DNA from: Sulfuritalea sp.
Lineage (GTDB): Bacteria > Pseudomonadota > Gammaproteobacteria > Burkholderiales > Rhodocyclaceae
Assembly (NCBI GenBank): GCA_030247575.1
Contig: JAOTRV010000012.1
Location: 1-64,000, forward strand
Reading direction: 5' to 3'
Length of the DNA: 64,000 nucleotides
Part shown: piece by piece, positions 37,841 through 45,394 of the stretch
Layout: the number at the start of each line of letters is the position of its first letter
Position numbering within the stretch: the first letter of the stretch is position 1
The notes under the pieces: generated by a model
What the model was told of the DNA's origin: nothing
Databases searched by the model: none
The model's input: the letters and a program-made list of their open reading frames with translations, nothing else
Position numbers and translations under genes: made by a program

Positions 37841-38545
37841 GACCACTCCCTGCCACAACCTGCCGCCCAGCGCCGCGGCATTGAACAGGCCCCAGAGGCC
37901 GAAGCCCAGCACGATCAAGCCCGAACCCAGGCGCAGAGCGCGGCCCTGGACCGCACTGCGAAAGCGCACCAGCAGCAGCCCGGCGAGCAGCAGATTGGGC
38001 AGGGTGCCGAGCCCGAAGGCCAGCATGATCGCGGCGCCGCGCGCGGGGCTGCCGGACAATATCGCCATCGTCAGCACGCTATAGACCAGACCGCAGGGCA
38101 GCCAGCCCCAGAGCATGCCCAGCGGAAAGGCCTGGGCCGCGCCGCGCACCGGCAGGAAGCGCTTCGTCGCCGGTTGCACGCGACGCCACAGCCATTGCCC
38201 GGCGCGCTCGGTGAACGCCAGCGCCTGTGTCAGTCCGGTGAGATAGAGGCCGAGCGCCACCATCATCAGATTGGCGGCGACATAAAGGGCCATCTGCACC
38301 GGCAGCACGTTGTGGAGCAGCTGGCCGAGGCTGCCCAGTGCGCCCATCAGGGCGCCGGCAATGGCATAGCTGCCGATGCGTCCGAGGTTGTAGGCGAGAT
38401 GGATGGTCCAGGCCGGACCGGTGGCGCCGACCTTTCCGGGGATTTGCAGGGTGAGCGCGGAAACGATGCCACCGCACATTCCGGCGCAATGGACTCCGCC
38501 CAGCAGGCCGATCAGGAAGACTGCGAGAAAGCCGCTGTCAGGCAT
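37838..38545 (-). CDS. SafE/TauE-like (DsbD_2) membrane protein
   Basis: This 235-residue, six-to-seven-helix membrane protein has the opening GLLGGVHCAGMCGGIVSAL and a later WLPCGLVYSVL. These paired cysteine-bearing segments are seen in the cytochrome c biogenesis/DsbD_2 transmembrane family, often annotated as sulfite exporter TauE/SafE-like. Members next to copper ATPases and cbb3 genes are linked to copper supply or redox transfer for oxidase assembly. It is preceded by rhodanese-copA-copZ on the same strand in the reverse order of transcription. Confidence 0.8.
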   Translation of the reverse strand: MPDSGFLAVFLIGLLGGVHCAGMCGGIVSALTLQIPGKVGATGPAWTIHLAYNLGRIGSYAIAGALMGALGSLGQLLHNVLPVQMALYVAANLMMVALGLYLTGLTQALAFTERAGQWLWRRVQPATKRFLPVRGAAQAFPLGMLWGWLPCGLVYSVLTMAILSGSPARGAAIMLAFGLGTLPNLLLAGLLLVRFRSAVQGRALRLGSGLIVLGFGLWGLFNAAALGGRLWQGVV

Positions 38546-38576
38546 TTACGTAATCGTCGCATTCGCGACCCAACAT

Positions 38577-38657
38577 CCCCCCCCCTTCAAGGCGGGCGCC
38601 GGGGTGGGGATGAGGTCAGGGGAGGGCCGGGATGGGGATGGGGGGAGCCCCCTCAAG
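38577..38657. other. C-run / G-rich intergenic stretch downstream of hemN
   Basis: A run of nine C is followed by about 65 bases made mostly of G-blocks (GGGGTGGGGATG, GGGATGGGGATGGGGGG) and CCCCCTCAAGG. It lies between the SafE-like start and the hemN stop. It may form terminator-like or G-quadruplex structures, and its C-run/GGGGATGG layout recalls the repeats flanking glnB. Confidence 0.5.
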
Positions 38658-38658
38658 G

Positions 38659-40047
38659 TCAGATGACCTTGGAATAGCGGACGCGTTCGCGGTCGGTGCG
38701 CAGATAGCGGTCGAACGCCATGGCGATGGCGCGCACCAGCAGGCGACCGCGCGGCAGCACGCTGATCCACTGATCCTCGATGGCCAGCAGGCCGCCCTTT
38801 TCCATTTCGCGAAGGTCGGCCAGTTCGTCGGCAAAATAGGACTTGAAGTCGATCAGATGCGCGATCTCGATGGATTCGATCGAGAGCTCGAAGTGGCACA
38901 TCAGCGCCTGGATGATGCTGCGCCGCAAGAGATCGTCGGCATTCAGCTCGATGCCGCGGAACACCGGCAGCACGCCCTGGTCGAGGCGGTCGTAATACTC
39001 GTCCAGCGTCCGCACGTTCTGGCAGTAGCTGGGCCCCACCTTGCCGATGGCGGAAACGCCGAAGGCCATCAGGTCGGCTTCGGCGTGCGTCGAGTAACCC
39101 TGGAAATTGCGATGCAGGCGCCCCTGCCGCTGCGCCACGGCGAGTTCGTCGTTCGGCTTGGCGAAGTGATCCATGCCGATGAAAACGTAACCCGCCTCGG
39201 TCAGACGGCGGATCGCCAGTTGCAGAATCTGCAGGCGCGCATCCGGGGACGGCAGATCGGCCTCGTTGATGCGGCGCTGCGGCTTGGCCAGACTCGGCAG
39301 GTGGGCATAGTTGTAGATCGACAGGCGATCCGGGTCGAGCTTGAGAACCTCGTCCAGCGTATGGTTGAAACTGATCACGTTCTGCTTCGGCAGGCCGTAG
39401 ATGAGGTCGACCGAGATGCCCTTGAAACCGAATTCGCGCGCCGCGTCGATCACCAGCTTGGTTTCTTCGAGGCTTTGCACCCGATTGACGGTCACCTGAA
39501 CTTCGGGCGAGAAATCCTGCACACCCACGCTCATGCGATTGAAGCCCAGTTCGCCGAGCAGCTTGACCGTCTCGCGATCGACCTTGCGCGGATCGACCTC
39601 GATCGAGTATTCGCCGCCGGGCAGCAGCCGGAAATGCTGGCGGATGATATCCATCAGCCGGCGCATTTCGTCGTGCGAAAGGAAGGTCGGCGTACCGCCG
39701 CCGAAGTGCAGTTGCACCACATCGCGACTGCCGTCCAGCGCCGCTTCCTGCATGGCGATTTCCTTGCCCAAGTACTTGATGTACTTGGCGGAACGCCCGT
39801 GGTCCTTGGTGATGATCTTGTTGCAGGCGCAGTAGTAGCAGATGGTGTTGCAGAAAGGGATGTGGACGTATAATGAAAGAGGTCGGCCTATGCCGCCCAC
39901 CGTCCTCTGCCCAAGCCAGCGCACGTAATCGTCAGCGCCGAAGGCTTCGACAAAGCGATCGGCAGTCGGATAGGATGTATATCTTGGCCCGTTTACATCG
40001 AAGCGACGAATGACCTCGGGGTCGAAGATCAGTTCCTGATAGTCCAT
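38659..40047 (-). CDS. hemN: Oxygen-independent coproporphyrinogen III oxidase
   Basis: This 462-residue radical-SAM enzyme converts coproporphyrinogen III to protoporphyrinogen IX without O2. The cluster motif is HIPFCNTICYYCACNK (CxxxCxxC plus the extra Cys typical of HemN), followed by LHFGGGTPTFL. The length fits HemN rather than the shorter HemW. I chose ATG 40047 (MDYQELIFDPEVIRRFDVNGPRYTSYP), which is the usual family start. An FNR-type box lies 80 nt upstream, fitting microaerobic induction. It is divergent from fnr. Confidence 0.95.
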   Translation of the reverse strand: MDYQELIFDPEVIRRFDVNGPRYTSYPTADRFVEAFGADDYVRWLGQRTVGGIGRPLSLYVHIPFCNTICYYCACNKIITKDHGRSAKYIKYLGKEIAMQEAALDGSRDVVQLHFGGGTPTFLSHDEMRRLMDIIRQHFRLLPGGEYSIEVDPRKVDRETVKLLGELGFNRMSVGVQDFSPEVQVTVNRVQSLEETKLVIDAAREFGFKGISVDLIYGLPKQNVISFNHTLDEVLKLDPDRLSIYNYAHLPSLAKPQRRINEADLPSPDARLQILQLAIRRLTEAGYVFIGMDHFAKPNDELAVAQRQGRLHRNFQGYSTHAEADLMAFGVSAIGKVGPSYCQNVRTLDEYYDRLDQGVLPVFRGIELNADDLLRRSIIQALMCHFELSIESIEIAHLIDFKSYFADELADLREMEKGGLLAIEDQWISVLPRGRLLVRAIAMAFDRYLRTDRERVRYSKVI

Positions 40048-40126
40048 TGGCAGAAGGTTTGAGAGATACCGCGGGCGCTGCATGTTTGGCAAGGCTGCAG
40101 GATGCCGCATTCGCCCGGAAGTCGGG

Positions 40127-40140
40127 TTGACACAGATCAA
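40127..40140. promoter_or_regulatory. FNR-type box between hemN and fnr
   Basis: TTGACACAGATCAA matches TTGAT-N4-ATCAA with one mismatch. Centred about 41 nt from a plausible hemN transcription start, it probably activates hemN; it also lies 32 nt before the fnr start and could autoregulate fnr. Confidence 0.7.
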
Positions 40141-40172
40141 AGGGGTACCCGTCGCAGGGTAATTCACGCAGC

Positions 40173-40931
40173 GTGCATGCAAACGTCAAGCCCAATGTAA
40201 TCCCGATCACGGCGCCGGGACTCAAGGTCGCCTGTTCGCAGTGCAACTTGCGCGAGTTGTGCCTGCCGTTCGGCCTGTCGGAAAGCGACATGGGGCGCCT
40301 CGACAACCTGATCGGCGGCGGACGCAAGCTGAAGCGCGGCCAGCATCTGTATCGCGCCGGGGATTCCTTCGAGTCGATCTTTGCCGTCAAGACGGGCTTC
40401 TTCAAGACCGACGTGCTGACCGAGGATGGCCGTGATCAGGTGACCGGCTTCCAGATGGCCGGCGAGATTCTCGGCATGGACGGCATCAGCACCGAGGTCC
40501 ACACCTGCAATGCCGTGGCGCTGGAAGACAGCGAGGTGTGCCTGATTCCCTTCACCGAACTGGAAGCGCTGTCCAGCGAGATCCGCTCCTTGCAGCATCA
40601 CCTGCACAAGGTCATGAGCCGCGAGATCGTGCGCGACCACGGCGTCATGATGCTGCTGGGCACCATGCGCGCCGAAGAGCGCCTGGCCGCCTTCCTGCTC
40701 AACCTCTCGCAGCGCTTTACCGCCCGCGGCTATTCGCCGACCGAGTTCCATCTGCGCATGACGCGCGAGGAAATCGGCTCCTATCTCGGTCTCAAGCTGG
40801 AAACCGTAAGTCGCGCCTTCTCACGCTTTCAGGAGGAAGGTCTGATCTCGGTGCAGCAAAAACATGTGCGAATCCTCGACGTTCCACGGCTGAAGACCCT
40901 GCTGGCTCCGCCCGACGGCCGTATCGCCTAA
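40173..40931 (+). CDS. fnr: FNR-type oxygen-sensing transcription regulator
   Basis: This 252-residue Crp/Fnr protein has all four ligands for an oxygen-labile [4Fe-4S] cluster: C21, C24 and C30 in ACSQCNLRELC, and C123 in EDSEVCLIPF. The C-terminal helix-turn-helix (TREEIGSYLGLKLETVSRAFSRFQEEG) has the E--SR recognition pattern for TTGAT half-sites. The start is GTG 40173. It probably controls the FNR boxes at 40127, 47224 and 54299. It overlaps the convergent sirB2 end by 4 nt. Confidence 0.93.
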   Translation: MHANVKPNVIPITAPGLKVACSQCNLRELCLPFGLSESDMGRLDNLIGGGRKLKRGQHLYRAGDSFESIFAVKTGFFKTDVLTEDGRDQVTGFQMAGEILGMDGISTEVHTCNAVALEDSEVCLIPFTELEALSSEIRSLQHHLHKVMSREIVRDHGVMMLLGTMRAEERLAAFLLNLSQRFTARGYSPTEFHLRMTREEIGSYLGLKLETVSRAFSRFQEEGLISVQQKHVRILDVPRLKTLLAPPDGRIA

Positions 40932-41338
40932 TATCCGGCCGCCTGCAAAAGCGGAGCGAAAAACCCTGCCGCTTGCCGGCTCAGCGCCACCGACACGATC
41001 CAGCCGAACACGGCCATCGACGCCAGCCAGCAGACGACGCGCATCTGCCGCGTACTCGCATCGCGCAATGCCAGCGCGCCGAGAATGATGTAGGCGATCA
41101 CGCCCAGCACCTTTGCCGTAACCCAGTCGACCACGAAGGGATACTGGCCGGACATCGCCGCCATCGACAAGGCGGCTGCCAGCAGCACGGTGTCGTTGAC
41201 GTGGGGCAGCACCTTGATCCAGCGCGCGCCGAGCAATGGCGATTCGCGCATCATCAGGATGCCGCGCAGAAAGAACCCGGTCAGGCTCAGAACCACCGTC
41301 GTCACATGCACGTACTTGACCAGGAGATACGTCGTCAC
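40928..41338 (-). CDS. SirB2-family membrane protein
   Basis: This 136-residue protein with four transmembrane helices (LLVKYVHVTTVVLSLTGFFLRG, VNDTVLLAAALSMAAM, VLGVIAYIILGALAL, VCWLASMAVFGWIVSVAL) matches the SirB2 family, whose molecular role is unknown. The start is GTG 41338, overlapping the nnrS stop by one base, so it is coupled to nnrS. Confidence 0.8.
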   Translation of the reverse strand: MTTYLLVKYVHVTTVVLSLTGFFLRGILMMRESPLLGARWIKVLPHVNDTVLLAAALSMAAMSGQYPFVVDWVTAKVLGVIAYIILGALALRDASTRQMRVVCWLASMAVFGWIVSVALSRQAAGFFAPLLQAAGY

Positions 41339-42546
41339 TAGCCGGCCTCCCCGTCTTCACGCGGACGCCAGTAGGCAGGCGCATAGCGCCAGGCCCACAG
41401 CGCGAAGGCGCCCAGCCAGAGGAGCGCCGACAGCCACATCAGCGGATACCTGCCGGGCATTGCCGGCAGTTCGCTGACCACCCGCAGCACCGCCGCGGAC
41501 TGCATCATGAGAAACGCCCGCCACATGACATCGTCGGCGGCGACCGGCCGGCCGGAATGACCCAGCGTGACGCGCGACACCATGCCGAGCATCATCGAGG
41601 CGAAGAAACCGAGGGTCAGCGCATGCAGCGGCGCCTGGCCGAGAAATCCCGGCATCACCTCGCGCAACAGGCTTTGCAGCGCCGACAAGCCGAAGGCCGG
41701 CGCCAGCCAGGCAAAGGCCACATGCAGGACCGACAGCATGCGGTTCGCCATGGCCGTGCGGCTCCACCAAAGCCAGGTAAGACGGCCTGCGACGAGCATG
41801 GCCGGCAGATCCGCAGGCCATGTCGGCAGTTCCGAAAACGACAATGCACCATGTGCCAGGCTGGCGCCGAGCAGGACCCGCAGCGCCCATGCGGGACGGT
41901 GCACGACGTAGCCCCGCACGGCGGACGAGGTGAAGAAAGGCAGCATCCGGTGCGCCACGGTGAGGAACACCGGCAGCAGGAAACCCCAAACCGCCAGCGC
42001 GATCCCGAGGCGCAGCCACGCCATCGCACCGCCTGCGGCGAAGACCGCAAATGCGCCGAGCCCGGCCACGCCAAGCCAGGCAGCGACTGCCACGCAAGCG
42101 ATGTGCTCGCGCTGGCTTGCCCGATGGGAAGCAAGACGGGTCAGCGTCAAGGCGACGGCGCTCCAGCCGCCCATTGCCAGCGCCAGGCCCGCAACCAGCA
42201 GTTGCGGCAACAGCAGCGCCGCCCAGATCAGCAGCCAGCCCCCAGCCAGCAAGATGAAGGCCGGTACATAGTCGCGCTGCGGCAATTCGCCGGCTCCTTG
42301 CCAGCGCGGTCCGGCGGTAAGAATGAAGCCGAAGACGAAGAATGGAAACACTCCGCAGCCAATCAGCAGCGCATGCAGGGCTGACGCAGGAAACAGCGTC
42401 AACAGCGGCCAACCCGGCACCGGCCAGAACCCGGCGTAGCGCCCGCCGACCTCGACGAACCAGAACGCCATGGCGGCGACGGCCTGGACGACGCCGGACA
42501 GAAACATGACTCGATGAGGTGCTGCAAATAATACATGTATAAACAT
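41338..42546 (-). CDS. nnrS: NnrS family haem-copper membrane protein
   Basis: This 402-residue protein has about 12 transmembrane segments and the NnrS opening LFAAPHRVMFLSG. Conserved blocks include HALLIGCGVFPFFVFGFILTAGPRWQ, VAHRMLPFFTSSAV and HALTLGFFASMMLGMVSRVTLGHSGR. NnrS proteins bind haem and Cu and relieve nitric oxide stress in denitrifiers. It is followed by sirB2 (coupled) and is divergent from a Dnr-like regulator gene 62 nt away. Confidence 0.92.
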   Translation of the reverse strand: MFIHVLFAAPHRVMFLSGVVQAVAAMAFWFVEVGGRYAGFWPVPGWPLLTLFPASALHALLIGCGVFPFFVFGFILTAGPRWQGAGELPQRDYVPAFILLAGGWLLIWAALLLPQLLVAGLALAMGGWSAVALTLTRLASHRASQREHIACVAVAAWLGVAGLGAFAVFAAGGAMAWLRLGIALAVWGFLLPVFLTVAHRMLPFFTSSAVRGYVVHRPAWALRVLLGASLAHGALSFSELPTWPADLPAMLVAGRLTWLWWSRTAMANRMLSVLHVAFAWLAPAFGLSALQSLLREVMPGFLGQAPLHALTLGFFASMMLGMVSRVTLGHSGRPVAADDVMWRAFLMMQSAAVLRVVSELPAMPGRYPLMWLSALLWLGAFALWAWRYAPAYWRPREDGEAG

Positions 42547-42608
42547 TATGACTGCCGCCGAAGACGCGAGACATGGTAAGGTTCTACCGACGAACGAAGA
42601 GTATTCCC

Positions 42609-43307
42609 ATGCACGAAAACCGACTCGATATTCCGCAAATTCTTTCGCGCCTGCCGCTGTTCCAGGAGCTCGCCCCCGATCAGATCGCCGCCCTCGAAAC
42701 GGCGTGTCGCGAGCGTCGACTCGCCAAGGGCGAGATGCTGTTTCAGAAGGGCGACGCCCCGAAGGGATTCTTCGTCGTCGTGTTCGGCCAGATCAAGCTG
42801 GCCTTTCCATCCTCGCAAGGCAATGAAAAGGTGGTGCAGATACTGGGGCCGCGGCAGTGCTTCGGCGAGGCGGTGATGTTCATGGATCGCCCCTACCCGG
42901 TATTCGCCGAAGGTCTGGTAGACAGCCTGCTGCTGCATATCGGCAACACCACGGTCTTCGAACTCCTGGAACGCGATCCGCTGTTCGCACGGCGCATGCT
43001 GGCGGGGCTCTCGCTGCGGCTGCATTCCCTGGTACATGACGTCGAAACCTACTCCTTGCGCTCCTCGGCGCAGCGCGTTGTCGGCTATCTGCTGCAGCAT
43101 TGTCCGCAGCAGGACGACGGACCCTGCGAGGGCAGCTTCGACATTTCGCTGCCGACCTCGAAGCAGGTGATCGCCTCGCGCCTGAACCTGACGCCGGAAA
43201 CCCTTTCGCGAATCTTTCACGATCTCTCTGCCGACGGGCTGATCAGCGTAAGCGGCAAGCAAATCACCATCAACAACGTCAAGCGGCTGCGCGAATTTGA
43301 TCTCTGA
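42609..43307 (+). CDS. Crp/Fnr-family regulator, Dnr/NnrR-like
   Basis: This 232-residue protein has a cNMP-type sensor domain (LFQELAPDQIAALETACRERRLAKGEMLFQKGDAPKGFFVVVFGQIKLAF). The C-terminal helix-turn-helix reads TSKQVIASRLNLTPETLSRIFHDLSADGLI with the E--SR motif. It lacks the FNR cysteine cluster, as Dnr-type NO regulators do. GAAGAG precedes ATG 42609. Its neighbours (nnrS, DUF2249, hemerythrin) support a nitric oxide or nitrogen-oxide response. The 3' end overlaps the convergent membrane-protein gene by 29 bp. Confidence 0.87.
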   Translation: MHENRLDIPQILSRLPLFQELAPDQIAALETACRERRLAKGEMLFQKGDAPKGFFVVVFGQIKLAFPSSQGNEKVVQILGPRQCFGEAVMFMDRPYPVFAEGLVDSLLLHIGNTTVFELLERDPLFARRMLAGLSLRLHSLVHDVETYSLRSSAQRVVGYLLQHCPQQDDGPCEGSFDISLPTSKQVIASRLNLTPETLSRIFHDLSADGLISVSGKQITINNVKRLREFDL

Positions 43308-44565
43308 AGCCCTGGTAGCGCCTGACTGAGCCGATCAGGTTCCATCCCAGCCAGGCGAACGAAGCAGCCAGCGCCAGACCGGCAAGCCGGGCCAGACCGG
43401 GTTGCCAGACCGCAGCCAGCAACAGCACGACGGCAAGCACATGCAGACGCAACTGGCCGGTCATGGCCTCGGCGGGGATCATCTTCTTCATGTTGGGCAC
43501 AGCCGAGATGGGTCCGCCCAGCCGCTGCAGATGCAGCCAGTTGAGGAAGGGCACGATCTTGTACATCATGCCGCTGATGGCGGAAACGAAAATACCGGCC
43601 AAGGCCAGCACACCCAGCCAAACCGCCGACCGCGGATCGGCGCCCAGGACGGGCCACAAAACGAACGCAGCTCCCGAGACGGCCAACGCCAGCATTGACA
43701 GCATGGCCACTCGAAAGTACAGCGAAGTCGCGTCATGGATTTTCCTGCGGCGCGTGTACTGCAGCCACAAGGTCAATCCCGCGTAGGCCGAAAGGATCAG
43801 CAACAGCGGCAGGACAACCAGCGGCAACCAGCGCGAAAGGTCGAGGAAAAGCCGCGCCGACCAGATGAGCAGCAGGAGCAGCAACAAGGGCCCGAACCAG
43901 CGGGTGAACCAGAGCGGATAGGGTTTCGTCAGCTGGAACATCGGCACGACGTGATAGGACACGCCGGCCAGCAACATCAACGCCCAACCGCCCAGGCCCC
44001 AGGCCAGATGAACGTTGGTCAGTTCGACGATCGGCACCGCAAGGCCCCGGGCCAGCGCCTCGGCCAAGAGGGAGCCCAGCAGCACGGTGATCGCCAGGCC
44101 GCCGATCGCCAGGCGCATCGCCCACAGCGTCATGCCGGTCGCCGGCGTCCGCCACAGCGCCAAGGCAACCACGACGACGAAGCCGCCCAGCGCCAGCAAA
44201 AAAAACGGGACAGCGGCAGACAGCAGGACGGGGCGGCCGAACAGGAAGCCGGCAACCAGCAGCAGCGTAGCCAACAGCAACAGCGGTTGCACCGTATTGG
44301 CAACCAGCTCCGGGCGCCAGACGTTGCCGCCCACGGCAACCGGTATGAACTGGAACAGCGCCCCGCACATGGCCTGAAGCATGAAGCCCAGGGCGATCAG
44401 ATGGGTAAGCGCCAGCGCCTCGGGAGTCCACCGCGAGACAAAGACCTCGCCGCCCGCCCATGCCAGAAGAATCCCGGCCAGCACGCCGAACCAGGGCGCC
44501 ACCAGAAAAAAGCGATACGGCACCGAAATGGGAGGCGCCTGATCGAATGAGAGGCTGGGGTGCAT
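43279..44565 (-). CDS. Multipass membrane protein (NnrS/oxidase subunit I-like), function unknown
   Basis: The 428-residue protein from ATG 44565 (MHPSLSFDQAPP) has about 12 transmembrane helices. Histidine-bearing segments such as ALTHLIALGFMLQAMCGALFQFIPVAVGG, TNVHLAWGLGGWALMLLAGVSYHVVPMFQL and FLNWLHLQRLGG recall haem-copper oxidase subunit I and NnrS proteins. I cannot assign a family name with confidence. It lies downstream of DUF2249 (14-nt gap) and hemerythrin genes, so it probably belongs to a nitric oxide related operon. Confidence 0.75.
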   Translation of the reverse strand: MHPSLSFDQAPPISVPYRFFLVAPWFGVLAGILLAWAGGEVFVSRWTPEALALTHLIALGFMLQAMCGALFQFIPVAVGGNVWRPELVANTVQPLLLLATLLLVAGFLFGRPVLLSAAVPFFLLALGGFVVVVALALWRTPATGMTLWAMRLAIGGLAITVLLGSLLAEALARGLAVPIVELTNVHLAWGLGGWALMLLAGVSYHVVPMFQLTKPYPLWFTRWFGPLLLLLLLIWSARLFLDLSRWLPLVVLPLLLILSAYAGLTLWLQYTRRRKIHDATSLYFRVAMLSMLALAVSGAAFVLWPVLGADPRSAVWLGVLALAGIFVSAISGMMYKIVPFLNWLHLQRLGGPISAVPNMKKMIPAEAMTGQLRLHVLAVVLLLAAVWQPGLARLAGLALAASFAWLGWNLIGSVRRYQGFRDQIRAAA

Positions 44566-44579
44566 CCGGTCGGCGGCGG

Positions 44580-44801
44580 TCAGCCGAGTTGTTTGCGAAT
44601 CCGTATCTCGCGCGTTCCGTCCTCGCGAGATTCTTCGCTCCAGGTGTAGCCGTTCTGTCTCAGGATGCTGTAAAGCGGATGCGGCTGGCAATACAGCAGC
44701 AGCAGCACCTCGTCGCCGTCGGCAAGCGTGTCCAGCGCCGCCAGGGTCAGCTCCATCGGCTCCGGCGGTTGCAGTTCGCGCCCGTCGATTACGGTACTCA
44801 T
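44580..44801 (-). CDS. DUF2249-domain small protein
   Basis: This 73-residue protein fits DUF2249: VIDGRELQPPEPMELTLAALDTLADGDEVLLLLYCQPHPLYSILRQNGY, a TusA-like fold. It overlaps the hemerythrin stop by 4 nt and is followed by the multipass protein. DUF2249 and hemerythrin genes commonly co-occur in denitrifiers, sometimes fused. Its biochemical role is unknown. Confidence 0.87.
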   Translation of the reverse strand: MSTVIDGRELQPPEPMELTLAALDTLADGDEVLLLLYCQPHPLYSILRQNGYTWSEESREDGTREIRIRKQLG

Positions 44802-45235
44802 GACGTCTTCAAACGCTCGGCCAGAGAGTTGCCGACATCCGACGCCCCAAGGGCGTTATCGCACATCGGATACAGGATGTTTTCTTCCTTCATGTTGTGC
44901 TGCTGCATGAGGATGAGCAGGGTCTCGGCGGCGCCACCGAAAGCATCGCTGTCCCTCGCGGCCAGCGCCCCCTTCATCTGCGCCAGGAGATCGCGCATCT
45001 GACGATGCTCGCCGCGCATGACTTCGGTCGGGCCGGAGGTCATTCCGGTCGCCGACTCGAAAGCCGGGAAGAGCAGTTCTTCTTCACTGCTGAAATGGGT
45101 TTCGAGCTGATCCTGCAGAAGGGCAAAGGCGTTTTCCCCCGTGTCCCAATCGCCGCTGGCGCAAGCATCCTCGGCTTGGGCGAAGATTTCGTCACAGTGC
45201 TTGTGATGCTGAAAAAGCGGGGCGGTAATCGACAT
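44798..45235 (-). CDS. Hemerythrin-domain protein
   Basis: This 145-residue four-helix bundle has the di-iron ligand pattern H (FQHHKHCDEIF), H..E (LETHFSSEEELLFP), H (MRGEHRQMRDLL) and H..E (MQQHNMKEENILYPMCD). The start is ATG 45235 with AGGAG upstream. It probably binds O2 or NO, or helps Fe-S repair as in YtfE/Ric-type proteins. A perfect Dnr/FNR-type palindrome lies 58 nt upstream of the start codon. Confidence 0.88.
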   Translation of the reverse strand: MSITAPLFQHHKHCDEIFAQAEDACASGDWDTGENAFALLQDQLETHFSSEEELLFPAFESATGMTSGPTEVMRGEHRQMRDLLAQMKGALAARDSDAFGGAAETLLILMQQHNMKEENILYPMCDNALGASDVGNSLAERLKTS

Positions 45236-45292
45236 GGCGGAAAGCTCCTGTTTGGCTGCGATTGATTCTGAACGTCGATTCATCCTGCAACA

Positions 45293-45306
45293 TTGACCGC
45301 GGTCAA
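45293..45306. promoter_or_regulatory. Dnr/FNR-type box upstream of hemerythrin-DUF2249 operon
   Basis: TTGACCGCGGTCAA is a perfect palindrome of the TTGAC-N4-GTCAA type. Its centre is about 64 nt before the hemerythrin start codon, which suits class II activation with a short leader. Confidence 0.75.
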
Positions 45307-45394
45307 GAACGCAGGCGGCGCAAGGATTCAGGGGTTCAATACCCCTACAAGCTCTCGGGACTAAGACAGCGCGTCGCAGGAGGCGAAGCAGGCC

